Shown: positions 38,879 through 52,987, numbered from the stretch's first letter. The stretch: DNA of 64,000 nucleotides from Ricordea florida (GCA_949710005.1 OX453280.1:13988258-14052257); one strand, 5' to 3'. Numbers and translations are program-made. Notes: generated by a model from the letters alone, not told the origin.

Positions 38879-41446
38879 CACCGCCCCGTCTTTAATTGCC
38901 ACTGCTTGTGAGATGGTCAATAAAACTGGGCACTGCTTACAGCCCGGGACACTACAACAACTGACAAGAACAAGACTCTTGAGGAGCGTTCACTCGGGCT
39001 TCGTATGAAGCGTTTTACTTGATCATTTACCACGAGTCAAAAGTATACGAAACTACATGCGGGATCCGTGTGGGGAATTTCCGTTATCAGTCACTCCAGT
39101 CCCACATTTTAACGGTTACTTGTGCCCACCGGTCAGTTTAATTACTCATGTGCAATCTGAAAAAATTTATTGGCGTGTGTACAGCCAAAAATCACAAATC
39201 ACGAGTACAATCGTAATATAAATACTTTGCATAACGAGAACTGAATTGCTGCACTTTTATTGACACTGTAACATTAAGTTTACGTATATTAGTCATATTG
39301 ACAACTTAGCTCACAGTCACCAAGAGTAATCATCATGTCTTCCTTCTATCATCCTATCAATCACATGCAACTCCGTGCAAAGAGCAAACCAACATCTACG
39401 ATCCCTTGTACAATAATAATAGTGATTACGTACGCAATACCAAATCGTGCTTTACAAGTATTGAACACAATAAAAACCAATCACGGAAACGGTAAATTTA
39501 ACGGAAGAGCTAAGCTTAGATATTTACTATTCAAGTTGCTTCTGTCAGTATCCTTATCCAATTCACTGTTGTTAGCGCCATCATATAGTTTGTTGTTGTT
39601 GAATCGGCTGTCACAGTTTTGATAACTAACATATGGCTCATTTGTTACCTCGTGAGAACTAGTATGAACTCTGCACATTTGGCTAGCTTTCAAGCTAAAG
39701 AATTCGTGGATCACCAACATATTCCGACAACGCTCGACATCACTTAGTGTGGGTCTACTGCGAACGGCCTGTACGTTTGTCTGTATTTTGAGCGTCCCAG
39801 AAGAAAATAGATTCGCCATAATTTCCAGTAAAGATTACGCCAGTATGTCAGTGGCCTCGTTTTCGTGAATGTCTCGACTGTATAAATTACGCCAGCATAT
39901 AAAATCGTGACATGACGATAGACTGATAGATAGGAAACCGAAACCTAGACTCGGCCTACCTTTCAGGTAGCCCGAGTAACAAGTATTAAGGCATCTCTCA
40001 ACACAGACACATAGCAAGTAATAAATGTCAATGAGTAATCAAAGCTCTCTAAAGTTACCACTTCAGGCCAATTACTTGAGCCAGACAGAAACCACACCCC
40101 ACTAGCATCCCCTAGAGACTCCCCCCCTGTTCTCACATCCCCCAGCATGACCAACTATGTCTCTATGGTCCACAGACAAAATAGAGCAGCTCACAGAAGC
40201 TTTGGTTTGAGTCTGAGACAACCCACATGTGAAATTAAATCAAACGGCTGAGACTCTTAGCTTGACAACCGAAAGTCTCCCAGCCCACCCCCGACAAACT
40301 AAGAGCAGCAGTCTCGCAAACACAACATGGCAAGGTAGAACTGGGTACGAACTATTCACTGACACCAGTGCAGACAGTCCCCCCATCAAACCAGTAGCAC
40401 GCGAATTGTCTAAACCCAATAAGATAAAAAACCTAGCGTGCATTTTGCAGGTACGTTCTCTGAAAAGCACCTAGATAACAGCACCAAATGACACAAATCT
40501 GACCAAGCATGTCTCAATAGGCTTCCAGTCACTCAACAGAATACCTCTAGACAGAGCAATAGTCCAAGCTGACTTAAAGTGAATTGCAGGAAGCCTTTCT
40601 TAGAAGGAAGTTCTTTTACATGACAAACTATAAGCCTGACAAGTTTATTGACCTCAGGGAAGGAATTAGCCAAAAGTTTTCTTCAAGATTAAAGCCAAGC
40701 GTAGATAGACAAAAATGGCTTTTAGGTTTCTGCTCATAATATAGGTGATTCTGTAAGAACCTACCTGCATAAATTGCTTGGTTCTGAACCTGACGTCTCC
40801 CACAGTCTGAGGTCTATAGGCTGGCTAATACACCAGTCATCACACACCGCACCGTCCTTAATTTCCACTGGTTGTGAGATGGTCAATAAACCTGGGCACT
40901 GCTAACAGCCCGGGACACTACAGCAACTGACAAGAACAAGTATTAAGGCATCTCTCAACACAGACACATAAGAAGTAATGAATGTCAATGAGTAATCAAA
41001 GCTCTCTAACGTTACCACTTTAGGCCAATTACTTGAACCAGACAGAAGGCACACCCCACTAGCATCCCCTAGAGACTCCCCCCCTGTCCTCACATCCCCC
41101 AGCATGACCAACTATGTCTCTATGGTCCACAGACAAAATAAAGTAGCTCACAGAAACTTTGGTTAGAGTCTGAGACAACCCACATGTGAAATTAAATCAA
41201 ATGGCAGAGACTTTTAGCTTGACAAGCAAAACTTCCCCAGCCCACCCCCGACAAACTAAGAGCAGCAGTCTCGCAAACACAACATGGCAAGGTAGAACTG
41301 GGTATGAACTATTCACTGACACCAGTGTTGACAGTCCGCCCATCAAACCAGTAGCACGCGAATTGCGTAAACCCAATTAGGCAAAAAACCTAGCGTGCAT
41401 TTTGCAGGTACGTTCTCTGAAAAGCACCTAGATGTATAAATATATA
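38879..41446. repeat. ~950-bp tandem repeat, about 2.5 units
   Basis: Recurring blocks about 951 bases apart (for example near 40,051 and 41,002). The first unit is interrupted by the insertion at 38,975-39,977. A related copy opens the window (1-700). No proven gene. Confidence 0.7.
38975..39977. mobile_element. 1,003-bp insertion with 6-bp duplication
   Basis: The uninterrupted site is visible near 40,930 (GACAAGAACAAGTATTAAGG). AACAAG is duplicated at 38,969-38,974 and 39,978-39,983. The ends are ACTCTTGAGG and CGGGCTACCTGAAAGG-type (read inward), with a shared ACTCGGGCT block. On the minus strand 39,481-39,819 is an open frame of 112 residues without known motifs. The element type is not recognised. 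Confidence 0.6.
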
Positions 41447-42130
41447 TTAAAGGTGTCCGTTCGCAGGCCAGGTTACCTGGCAACATTACTTCATTGGAAA
41501 ATAATGTGAATTTTGTGGAAACCGATTTTTCTAATCCTGGAAGTACATCGTAGCAAGATCTCCGAGATGCACAAGTAAGAGTTGCGAGAGATCGTCCACG
41601 AGTAAGTTTGAATGCCGCAAAAATCAGCACACGGGAAGCGGCGACTCAAAGTAGAGATTGAGAAACGACGGTTAAGGGACGAGAATATGGAGCTTACGAA
41701 ACGACGACTTTTTCACGACGACGCCTTTGGATTGAGTCACATGCCTACTACGCATGCCTCTCTGAGCACTGGCCGGCGTCGCATTAAAGTTGACGACGTT
41801 GGTAAGAGATATTTGCCGGCGTCGTGGATTTCAGCAAGACGTAAGGCTTATCTAGCAAGTTTTCTTTGGATACATTCAGTGGCTTGGCTAGATAATCCAC
41901 TTATCACATTAGTAACAAGTTCTTTACATATGGTTTTGTTTTTTGGCTAGTTTCATTCAAGTAACAATCCAGGATAACGCATGATGGATAGCTCGAAGAG
42001 CGAAACGGCGAGTGAAAGCGAAGTGTCTAAATCAAATTGCTGTATGAAAGCTGTTTCATATTAATCATTCTTGATTGGGGTCTAACAGATTCTTTAGTGT
42101 AACGTGAATTCCAAAGGACTGAAAGGATGT
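41447..42130. repeat. Helentron-like 5' region plus flank, second copy of 718-1,418
   Basis: Direct copy of the first kilobase's right half. It contains the short frame 41,612-41,950, which matches 884-1,171 with an altered end and is not called a gene. Confidence 0.6.
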
Positions 42131-42924
42131 TTTATATCTTTAAAAAGTCCTGTCAATATTTCGAAACAGAACTAAGAAGAGAACTACTGTTATTGTTGTA
42201 GCAAAATATATTTTGTGTATTTTAGTATTTGAACACAGCTGTTTTTATTCTTCAATTTATTATACATCGTAAAAAGTACTTGCACCAGTAGATTGTGTTC
42301 TCGTTTGCTGATCTTGAATTATAGTGTATTTCTAGACCTTTTCAAGCGTTCGGAGTGTTATTGTTGTTTCGCTAGAGTATTACAGGTCTACCTTGGGAAC
42401 GTTTATCAAATAGCGGAGCTAAAACTAAGCAGTCATCTCGTCAACTAGCCACCGGCACTTTAAGCAAAGGGCTAAAGGGGTAATATCCTCTTGTGGAAAC
42501 GAAAATAGGTCACGCATTCTTCTTTGCTTGTTTTCCTCGTCCAAATCGAACCTTTCGTAGTTTCAGTGCAATGCTCTGGATTTACTGATTTGTCAACTTC
42601 ACCGTAAAAGTGGAAAATCCTTTTGTTGGAGTGGTAAAATTAAAAGACAAGCTGATTTTGGATTGCCTAGAAAATCAATCCTCTTTCCATGACTTTGTTG
42701 CCTTAAGAAACTATCAATCCATATGCACTGTATGTGACTTTCTTAAAGCATATTAAATAAATGGGTGAAGAGGTTGGCTGTGAGGTGAGGTTGGAGGCCA
42801 TTACCAGGACTAATTTGTGAGTTTTCTTATTTAGTTTGTAAGGGAAATTTTACATTTGTCAGGGAAAAGTAAGGGAATTTTAAGATCCTGTTGCTGTGGC
42901 AGCCATAACTAGATCCTATATCCT
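42131..42924. other. Gene-free spacer
   Basis: No supported gene. About 42,625-42,910 is the inverted partner of about 1,810-2,095. Confidence 0.5.
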
Positions 42925-45900
42925 ATATAGGCTAATCAGATAAATACTTACGCTAACCAGGTATATAAAGGGCCCGATAACGTAAATAAATGAAATAATT
43001 AGGCAAACACATGGCCTAATTAGATAAATAGATAAACTAACTAGATAAATATATAATCAAATGACGTAAGGGGATACGCTAAATAGGTATATAAATAGAC
43101 CAATCAGATAAGCCCAAAAGCAAAATAAATAAATACATAGGTTAGTCCGGTAAATAAATAAGGAAATAAAATAAACATATATGTTAATCAAGTACATAAA
43201 TAGGCAAACTAGATAAACCCATCACGCAATCAGGTAAATAGATAGGCTAATTAGGCAAATACATAGGCTTATTAAACATATAGATAAAATTATTCGGGAA
43301 ATATATAGACTTATCAGGGAAATAGTTGAAATATCAATAAGCCAGTTAGTGAAACCCATCAGATAACCGGGTAGATAGATAGACTAATTTGGCAAAGACA
43401 CAGGCTAATTAGATAAGCCAATGAGGGAGATATATAGTCTAATCAGGTGAATAGTTAAGCTAGAAATAGTTAGGCTAAAAATAGGTAGATACATAGGCTA
43501 ATCTGGTAAGTAGATAGGCTAAATATAAGCATATATGCTTATTAAGTAATTACATAGGTTAATCAGGTAAAGTTATCAGGCTTCAAATTAAATAGACAGG
43601 GCAATAGGCAAATGCGTCGGTTAATAAGGTTAAAAGATAAACTAATAATGTAAATATATAGGCTAATCAGATATATAAATAGGCTTATTAAATAAAACCC
43701 ATCAGGCAATCAGGTAAATAGATTGGCTAGTTATGCAACAACATAGACTAATCAGATAAATAGATAAACGTATTAGATAAATATATAATCTAATTAGGTA
43801 AATAGATAAGTAACGCCGGTCTGTAACTTGGCCAATCAGGTAAACCCGACAGCCAAATAAGAAAATACATAGGCTAATCAAGTGAAAAGATGAACTTAAT
43901 AGGTAAATTTATAGGCTAATCAGGTAGGTAGATAGGCTAGTTAGGCAAAGACATAGGCCTTTTAGATATATAGGTAAACTAATTAGAGAGGTATATAGTC
44001 TAATAAAGTGAATAGTTAGGCTAAACATGTATATAAATAGGTCATTCAAGTAAACCCAGTTAGGTAAACCCATCAGACAATCATGTAAATGGATAGACTA
44101 GTTAGGAAAAGACACAGGCTAATTAGATAATCCAATTAGGGAGATATATAGTCTAACCAGGTAAATAGTTAGGCGAATCAGGTATATCATTGTGCAACTC
44201 AGGTGATCCCATCAGAAAATAAGGTAAAGAGGTACACTAATTAGGCAAAGACATGGCTAATTAAATACATACATAAGCCAATTAGGGAAATATATAGTCG
44301 AATCAGGTGAATAGTTAGGCTAAAGAGATATATAAATAGGGCAATCAGGTAAACCCATAAGCCAATTAGGTAGATACATAGACCAATCAGGTAAATACAT
44401 ACACTAATTAACTAAGCATATATGCTAATTAAGCACAAACAGCTTAATTAGGTAAACATATTAGGCAATCAGGTTAGTTGATAAAACAATTTGGCAAACA
44501 CAAAGGGTAATCAGATAAATAGATAATTAGTAATAATAATGGTTATTAGGTAAATACATAAGCTAATCAGGTATATAAATAGGCAACCTAAGAAAACCAT
44601 CAGGCAATTAGGTAAATAGATGGGCTAGTTAGGCCAGGAAAGAGGCTAATATGATGAATAGAGAAACAAATTAGGTAAATATATAGTCTAATCGGGTAAA
44701 TAGATAGGCTAGTTAGGCAAGGACATAGGCTAGTTACATATATTGGTAAATTAATTAGGAACATTTATAGTCTAATAAGGTGAATAGTTAGGCTACAAAG
44801 GTATATAAATAGGGATATCAGGTATACCCATCAGCCAAATAGGTAGATACATAGGCCAATCAGGTAAATACATACACTATTTAACTACGCATATATGCTA
44901 ATTAAGTACAAACATAGCTTAGACAGGTAAAGTTATTAGGCAATCAGATAAGTAGATAGAACAATTAGGCAAATACATAGGGTAATCAGATAAATAGATA
45001 AACTAATTAGGTAATTACATAGTCTTATCAAGTAAATAGAAAAACCAATAAGCAAATGTATACGATACTCAGATAAAAAGATAAACTAATTATTTATATA
45101 TAGGCTTATCAGGTAGATAGATAGGCTAATCAGATATGTAAATAGGCTACTTAGGCACAGCTAACAGGCAATCAGGTAAATAGATAGGCTACTAAGGCAA
45201 AGAGATAAGGTAATAAAAGAAATAGATAAACTAATAAGGTAAATATATACAGTAATTAAATAAGCATATATGCTAATCAAGTAGATACATAGGTTAATTA
45301 AGTAAAGTTATTATGCAATCAGATAAATAGACACGCTAATTAATAAAATACATAGCTTAATTAGATAGATAGATAAAGTAATTAGATCAATATTTAATCT
45401 AATCAGTTAAGGGAATCAGGGAGTCAGGTAATCATATCTGCTAATGATGTAAATACTAGGGCAAACTAGGAAAGCTCATCAGGCAAACAGCTACAGAAGG
45501 AGGCTAATTAGGCAAATACATAGGCTAATCAGATATATATATAAACTAATTAGGAAAATATATAATTTAATCAGGTAAATAGGCTAATTAGGTATATAAG
45601 TGGGCCAATAAGGTAAAGCCATCAGGCAATCAGCGAAATAGATAGGCTAATTAGGCATAAGCTAATAAGACATAGGCTAATTAGATAAATAGATAAACTA
45701 ATTAGATAAATATCTTATGTAATCAGGTAAATAGATAGGCTGAACGGGTATATAAATAGGCCAGTCAGATAAACCCAACAGTCAAATAAATAGGTACATA
45801 GGCTAATCAGGTAAATACATAGTTTAATCAAATAAGGATATATGATAATGTAGTACATACATAGGCTTACTAGATAAACTCATGTGGCAATCAGAAGAAT

Positions 45901-46295
45901 AGATAGGCCAATTACGCAAATACATTACCTAATTAGATAGATAGATAAAGTAATTAGGTCAATATATAATCTTATCAGATAAATAGATTGATTAGGCAGG
46001 TATATATAAATAGGCTTATCAGGTAAATCCAACAGTCAAATTGGTAGATACATGCTCTAATCTGTTAAGTACATAGACTAATTAAATAAGCATATATGCT
46101 AATCAAGTACTTACATAGGTGATCTGCTAATCAATGCCATCATAGGCCACTCAGGTAATTCCATCAGCCAAAGTAGGTAAGCTCATCATTGAAACAGCTA
46201 ATTAAATAGGCTAATTAGCCAAATACATAGGCTAATCAGATAAATAGATGAACTAGTTAGGAAAATATATAACATAATCAGGTAAATAGGCTAAT
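42925..46295. repeat. AT-rich minisatellite (~20-22-bp submonomers)
   Basis: Thousands of bases made of variants of AGGCTAATTAGGTAAATAGAT, with irregular higher-order patterns such as GCATATATGCTAATTAAG recurring at variable spacing. The array continues at 49,259-49,485 and 52,447-52,557 between inserted elements. It is not a CRISPR: the repeats vary and there are no unique spacers. Confidence 0.9.
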
Positions 46296-49258
46296 TCCTC
46301 GCGAAGCGAGGCCGAAGGCCGAGCGTAGCGAGGTTACTAATCGTGTCGCTTCCGGTCAGACCACGTGGCTCGCAAGCCCGAGTAAATCGAGCCGAGAGTT
46401 TTTATATATGTATATATATATATATATATATATCTATATTTTAAAGGTGTCCGTTCGCAGGCCAGGTTACCTGGCAATAGTAGCGTATTTGAGAACTCCT
46501 GAATTTCCGCCATTTCGAATGCGGTGATGCCTTTTTGAAAGAAATGTAAATTTTGTGGAAACGGATTTCACTCGTCCTGGAAGTGTATCCCAGCAAGATG
46601 ATCTCCGAGATATTCAAGAAAGAGTAGCCCGAGATCGTCGCCGAGTAAGTTCGAACACCGTGAAAATCAACACAAGGAAAGCACGACTCAAAGCAGGGAA
46701 AGAGTACGACAGCAGGGCGAATAACAACAGACATCCGTCATCGCAGCAAAGACAAAAACTGCTCGCTCTAGAAAAAGGCAAACGAAACAGCAGGGAAAAG
46801 GACCAGGAATTCAACCAAGTTAGTTTTGAATTTGAATGTGTTATTGATAGAAATACAGAACAGGAGTGAACGATTACATAACGAAATATATTAGCGTACT
46901 AAATTTAGCAAAACGGCTTAGAAGGGAAACCGAGTAGAAACAACTACAACGATTGGAGATGTCTCTGGAAAATAATTATATTAGTCTAAAAACGGAATAG
47001 GAAGACGACCAACAGATTACAAGAGAATGTAAGTAGGTATTTTTCATAATAAAGCGATAGCGTTTCCATTTTGAAGAAATTCCCAACACAGAGAGTTGCA
47101 GTTGTTATAACAATCATTTACAACGATGTGATCTGATATCATTGCAACAGTGAAAATATTGTAAATTTTCTTGATCTAGCAGCTATGTTTAGCATTTTCA
47201 ACAGAATATATACCCAGTGTCACTATAAAGTACTGGTTCTGCAATATCATCAGTGATCAATGCGATCATTTGAAAATAAAGCAAATGTTATAACTTACTT
47301 CTGAGTAGTATTTCTCTTTGCTATATATATGTATGTATTCTCTGATTGAAAGGTTTCAATAATATTACGTATAGACAACAAGTTTCATAGCCTTTTCACA
47401 ATGGGTCAGTTTTACCTTAGAGTTCAATGACCCTCCCCCCCCCCCCTGATAATATTGCAATCTAGAAACCTGGCCATTTCCCACAAATAAAATGTTAATT
47501 CAAGCCTTAATTAACATATTAACCTTGTTACTTTCTGTTGTTTACTTCATTTTTATGATGTCAAATATCAATATTTAATAACAACCACAACATACAGTTA
47601 ACATTTTACATCGGAAAAACTATATAAAGAAGAAAATAAATTTTGTAATGCCAAAATGTTTATGATCTTTCTCATATATTCATTGCAAGTGTGCTGTATG
47701 TAGTAACAAGTGTTTCAAGTTTTCTAAATGCCCTATCCTTTCAATAATGATTTTCCACACAAACTTTATAGACAAATGACCGCACTAGATTTCAAGCCTT
47801 TAAGAAGAAATGGTATTGTTTGGAGCTGTTTTGATTACTACCACCTCTGATGGAAAGCCTATTAAGAAGATTTTTGTGTTGCTTGCAGTAATAGAGTAAC
47901 AATACCTTTACATAGGTTAGGGCATGCATCCCACCTCATAAAAATATATTATGTTAAACGTAAAAAATATAACAATAGTAATAATAATAATATCAATACC
48001 AGTAATAATAATAGTAATGATAATAATAATGATAATAATATAATGATAGTGCTTCTCATTACTATATGTCATTGGTTACAGTTCAATACCTCTGGCTGCC
48101 ATGACTTTTTCGATGAAATGCCATCCTTATATTAAATCTTTCTTCTGCAGTTTTTATAATAGAAATTTGCATATATTCAAAATAATATAACCTTCTCTTG
48201 TTGGGTATGGATATTTTGCCTGTTTCTGTAACAGCACAATTAAACTTTCATGTGGTATATACTTTTAACTGATTGATGTCGATTTCACATTATTTTTTAC
48301 AGGAGTGCGTAGTGCAGCAATCTTTTTCAACATATTAAGATTTCAATAACTCTTTATTTCATGTATTGTTTTTATGATATGACCTAAAAATAGAACAACC
48401 ACATACTATACAGTCGGCACTCACTATTACCAAACCTTTATTCAAAGTTGTTGTAGAATCCAATTGTTTTATCCCCATTTTTTATGTAATGACATTGTAT
48501 CTCACACTTCTGTTGATATGGCATCTCTTTTGAGGGAAGAGGAATTTTCTTATCTACCACTGAGAGTACCATTGCAACTGAAGAGAGTGCACAAATTGAA
48601 ACATGCACTATTCATAATGCTGTCAATTGTGGTTACCTAGGAATGAAATAATGACTGCAGTAGACAATAAAATATCTAATCAGAAGATTCTTCTTACAAT
48701 GAACCTCATCCAATTATAACCAAAAAACATAAACAAAAAATAATTGGAGCATTCAACTCATCCTCAGTGTAAGAACATATTGTGTTTAAAAGGGATGTAC
48801 AACAAAGGAGACAAAGCAGTAGGGACTAAGAAAATAAAACTAAAAAAAAAACAGGTTTTTTCACCATGGTAAACACAAGCATTCATATCAACTCTTCAAG
48901 ATTTCACCTGCAAAAGATTTACAATCATTTTCAATTTGTGTTAAGTGAATATTATTGTGGTAATTCATCGACTCTGTATTCCCTGTGAAGATAATAAATA
49001 ATTTTACTTCTATTCCCTCTGGTGCAATCTCAGTGGCAGTGAAAGAACTAAATGAAGGTCAATTTTTAAGCACTGTGTTGACCGGTATACTGGTCATGTA
49101 ATTTTCACCAGGTGTCACTAATTTTGTACCAAACATAGCATAACAAATAAAATAATGGGGATTACGCTGATATAAAAAAATATAAAATAAAATATAAAAG
49201 CATTGTGAATTCTTCAAAAACTAGCTTCGCGAGGTTTTTGCGGGAGTCGTATTTCTAG
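46296..49258 (+). mobile_element. Helentron-like non-autonomous element, copy B (2.96 kb)
   Basis: Starts TCCTCGCGAAGCGAGG (a GC hairpin) and ends GGGAGTCGTATTTCTAG. It is inserted in the minisatellite with no target duplication, at a T-T step. The flanks AGGCTAAT and TAGGTATATAA join to give a normal minisatellite unit. It contains a TA microsatellite, a 104-codon open frame (46,555-46,869), a homopolymer C tract near 47,440 and an AAT-type microsatellite. No Rep/helicase is present. The layout fits non-autonomous Helentron-associated elements. Confidence 0.75.
46555..46869 (+). other. 104-codon open frame inside copy B
   Basis: Basic, Arg/Gln-rich sequence beginning METDFTRPGSVSQQDD with no known domain. 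It is identical in length and almost in sequence at 49,739-50,053, and recognisable but broken at about 770-1,000, 23,760-24,020, 41,510-41,740 and 52,844-52,990. A GAGTAAGTT in the middle looks like a splice donor, so it may be a captured exon end. Confidence 0.35.
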
Positions 49259-49485
49259 TTAGGTATATAAATGGGCCAATAAGGTAAACCCATAAGGCAA
49301 TCAGGTAAATAGATAGGCTAATTAGGCAAAGACATAGGCTAATTAGATAAAAAGATAAACTAGTTAGATAAATATATAATGTAATCAGGGAAATAGATAG
49401 GCCAAACAGGTATATAAATAGGTCAATCAAATAAACCCAACAGCCAAATAACTAGGTACATAGGCTAACCAGGTAAATACATGGT
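49259..49485. repeat. Minisatellite segment between copies B and C
   Basis: Same submonomers as 42.9-46.3 kb. Confidence 0.9.
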
Positions 49486-52446
49486 TCCTCGCGAAGCGAG
49501 GCCGAAGGCCGAGCGTAGCGAGGTTACTAATCGTGTCCCTTCCGGTCAGACCACGTGGCTCGCAAGCCCGAGTAAATCGAGCCGAGAGTTTTTATATATG
49601 TATATATATATATATATCTATATTTTAAAGGTGTCCGTTCGCAGGCCAGGTTACCTGGCAATAGTAGCGTATTTGAGAACTCCTGAATTTCCGCCATTTC
49701 GAATGCGGTGATGCCTTTTTGAAAGAAATGTAAATTTTGTGGAAACGGATTTCACTCGTCCTGGAAGAGTATCCCAGCAAGATGATCTCCGAGATATTCA
49801 AGAAAGAGTAGCCCGAGATCGTCGCCGAGTAAGTTCGAACACCGTGAAAATCAACACAAGGAAAGCACGACTCAAAGCAGGGAAAGAGTACGACAGCAGG
49901 GCGAATAACAACAGACATCCGTCATCGCAGCAAAGACAAAAACTGCTCGCTCTAGAAAAAGGCAAACGAAACAGCAGGGAAAAGGACCAGGAATTCAACC
50001 AAGTTAGTTTTGAATTTGAATGTGTTATTGATAGAAATACAGAACAGGAGTGAACGATTACATAACGAAATATATTAGCGTACTAAATTTAGCAAAACGG
50101 CTTAGAAGGGAAACCGAGTAGAAACAACTACAACGATTGGAGATGTCTCTGGAAAATAATTATATTAGTCTAAAAACGGAATAGGAAGACGACCAACAGA
50201 TTACAAGAGAATGTAAGTAGGTATTTTTCATAATAAAGCGATAGCGTTTCCATTTTGAAGAAATTCCCAACACAGAGAGTTGCAGTTGTTATAACAATCA
50301 TTTACAACGATGTGATCTGATAGCATTGCAACAGTGAAAATATTGTAAATTTTCTTGATCTAGCAGCTATGTTTAGCATTTTCAACAGAATATATACCCA
50401 GTGTCACTATAAAGTACTGGTTCTGCAATATCATCAGTGATCAATGCGATCATTTGAAAATAAAGCAAATGTTATAACTTACTTCTGAGTAGTATTTCTC
50501 TTTGCTATATATATGTATGTATTCTCTGATTGAAAGGTTTCAATAATATTACGTATAGACAACAAGTTTCATAGCCTTTTCACAATGGGTCAGTTTTACC
50601 TTAGAGTTCAATGACCCCCCCCCCCCCCCCGATAATATTGCAATCTAGAAACCTGGCCATTTCCCACAAATAAAATGTTAATTCAAGCCTTAATTAACAT
50701 ATTAACCTTGTTACTTTCTGTTGTTTACTTCATTTTTATGATGTCAAATATCAATATTTAATAACAACCACAACATACAGTTAACATTTTACATCGGAAA
50801 AACTATATAAAGAAGAAAATAAATTTTGTAATGCCAAAATGTTTATGATCTTTCTCATATATTCATTGCAAGTGTGCTGTATGTAGTAACAAGTGTTTCA
50901 AGTTTTCTAAATGCCCTATCCTTTCAATAATGATTTTCCACACAAACTTTATAGATAAATGACCGCACTAGATTTCAAGCCTTTAAGAAGAAATGGTATT
51001 GTTTGGAGCTGTTTTGATTACTACCACCTCTGATGGAAAGCCTATTAAGAAGATTTTTGTGTTGCTTGCAGTAATAGAGTAACAATACCTTTACAAAGGT
51101 TAGGGCATGCATCCCACCCCATAAAAATATATTATGTTAAACGTAAAAAATATAACAATAGTAATAATAATAATATCAATACCAGTAATAATAATAATAG
51201 TAATGATAATAATAATGATAATAATATAATGATAGTGCTTCTCATTACTATATGTCATTGGTTACAGTTCAATACCTCTGGCTGCCATGACTTTTTCGAT
51301 GAAATGCCATCCTTATATTAAATCTTTCTTCTGCAGTTTTTATAATAGAAATTTGCATATATTCAAAATAATATAACCTTCTCTTGTTGGGTATGGATAT
51401 TTTGCCTGTTTCTGTAACAGCACAATTAAACTTTCATGTGGTATATACTTTTAACTGATTGATGTCGATTTCACATTATTTTTTTACAGGAGTGCGTAGT
51501 GCAGCAATCTTTTTCAACATATTAAGATTTCAATAACTCTTTATTTCATGTATTGTTTTTATGATATGACCTAAAAATAGAACAACCACATACTATACAG
51601 TCGGCACTCACTATTACCAAACCTTTATTCAAAGTTTTTGTAGAATCCAATTGTTTTACCCCCAATTTTTTTTATGTAATGACATTGTATCTCACACTTC
51701 TGTTGATATGGCATCTCTTTTGAGGGAAGAGGAATGTTTCTATCTACCACTGGGGGTACCATTGCAACTGAAGAGAGTGCACAAATTGAAACATGCACTA
51801 TTCATAATGCTGTCAATTGTGGTTACCTAGGAATGAAATAATGACTGCAGTAGACAATAAAATATCTAATCAGAAGATTCTTCTTACAATGAACCTCATC
51901 CAATTATAACCAAAAAACATAAACAAAAAATAATTGGAGCATTCAACTCATCCTCAGTGTAAGAACATATTGTGTTTAAAAGGGATGTACAACAAAGGAG
52001 ACAAAGCAGTAGAGACTAAGAAAATAAAACTAAAAAAAAACAGGTTTTTACACCATGGTAAACACAAGCATTCATATCAACTCTTCAAGATTTCACCTGC
52101 AAAAGATTTACAATCATTTTCAATTTGTGGTAAGTGAATATTATTGTGGTAATTCATCGACTCTGTATTCCCTGTGAAGATAATAAATAATTTTAGTTCT
52201 ATTCCCTCTGGTGCAATCTCAGTGGCAGTGAAAGAACTAAATGAAGGTCAATTTTTAAGCACTGTGTTGACCGGTATACTGGTCATGTAATTTTCACCAG
52301 GTGTCACTAATTTTGTACCAAACATAGCATAACAAATAAAATAATGGGGATTACGCTGATATAAAAAATGTAAAATAAAATATAAAAGCATTGTGACTTC
52401 TTCAAAAACTAGCTTCGCGAGGTTTTTGCGGGAGTCGTATTTCTAG
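49486..52446 (+). mobile_element. Helentron-like non-autonomous element, copy C (2.96 kb)
   Basis: Near-identical to copy B over its whole length, in the same orientation. Differences are mainly microsatellite and C-tract lengths. The flanks ACATGGT and TTAATCAAATAAG join to restore minisatellite sequence. It carries the same 104-codon frame at 49,739-50,053. Confidence 0.8.
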
Positions 52447-52557
52447 TTTAATCAAATAAGCATACATGCTAATATAGTACATACATAGGCTAACCAGATA
52501 AACTTATCGGGCAATCAGAAGAGTAGATAGGCTAATTACGCAGATATATAGGGTAAT
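52447..52557. repeat. Minisatellite segment between copies C and D
   Basis: Same submonomers as the main array. Confidence 0.85.
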
Positions 52558-52987
52558 TCCTCGCGAAGCGAGGCCGAAGGCGGAGCGTAGCGAGGTTACT
52601 AATTCCTCGCGAAGCGAGGTTACTAATCGTGTCGGTTCCGGTCAGACCACGTGGCTCGCAAGCCCGAGTAAATCGAGCCGGGAGTTTTTATATATGTATA
52701 TATATATATTTATATATATGTTTATATATATCTATATTTTAAAGGTGTCCGTTCGCAGGCCAGGTTACCTGGCAACATTACTCCATGTGAAATTCCGACA
52801 TTACGAATTCCTTGAATGATGTTTTGAAAATAATGCGAATTTTGTGGAAACCGATTTCACTCGTCTTGGAAGTACATCCCAGCAAGAAGATCTCCGACAT
52901 ATACAAGAAAGAATGGTGAGAGATCGTCGTCGAGTAAGTTTGAATGCCGCAAAAAATGCACACGGGAAGCGGCGAGTAGATGTAAAA
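52558..52987 (+). mobile_element. Helentron-like element, copy D, cut by P3
   Basis: Begins with the same CCTCGCGAAGCGAGG hairpin, partly repeated in tandem (52,558-52,625), and runs through the microsatellite and GGTGTCCGTTCGCAGGCC region. It breaks off inside the 104-codon frame region at about 52,985, where P3 sequence starts. Confidence 0.7.

Noticed and set aside
42925..46295. Possible CRISPR-like array
   Set aside because: Repeats are variable and contiguous with no unique spacers; it is a eukaryotic minisatellite.
49221..49430. Membrane-like open frame YL-rich
   Set aside because: It is the reverse reading of the minisatellite plus the Helentron end.
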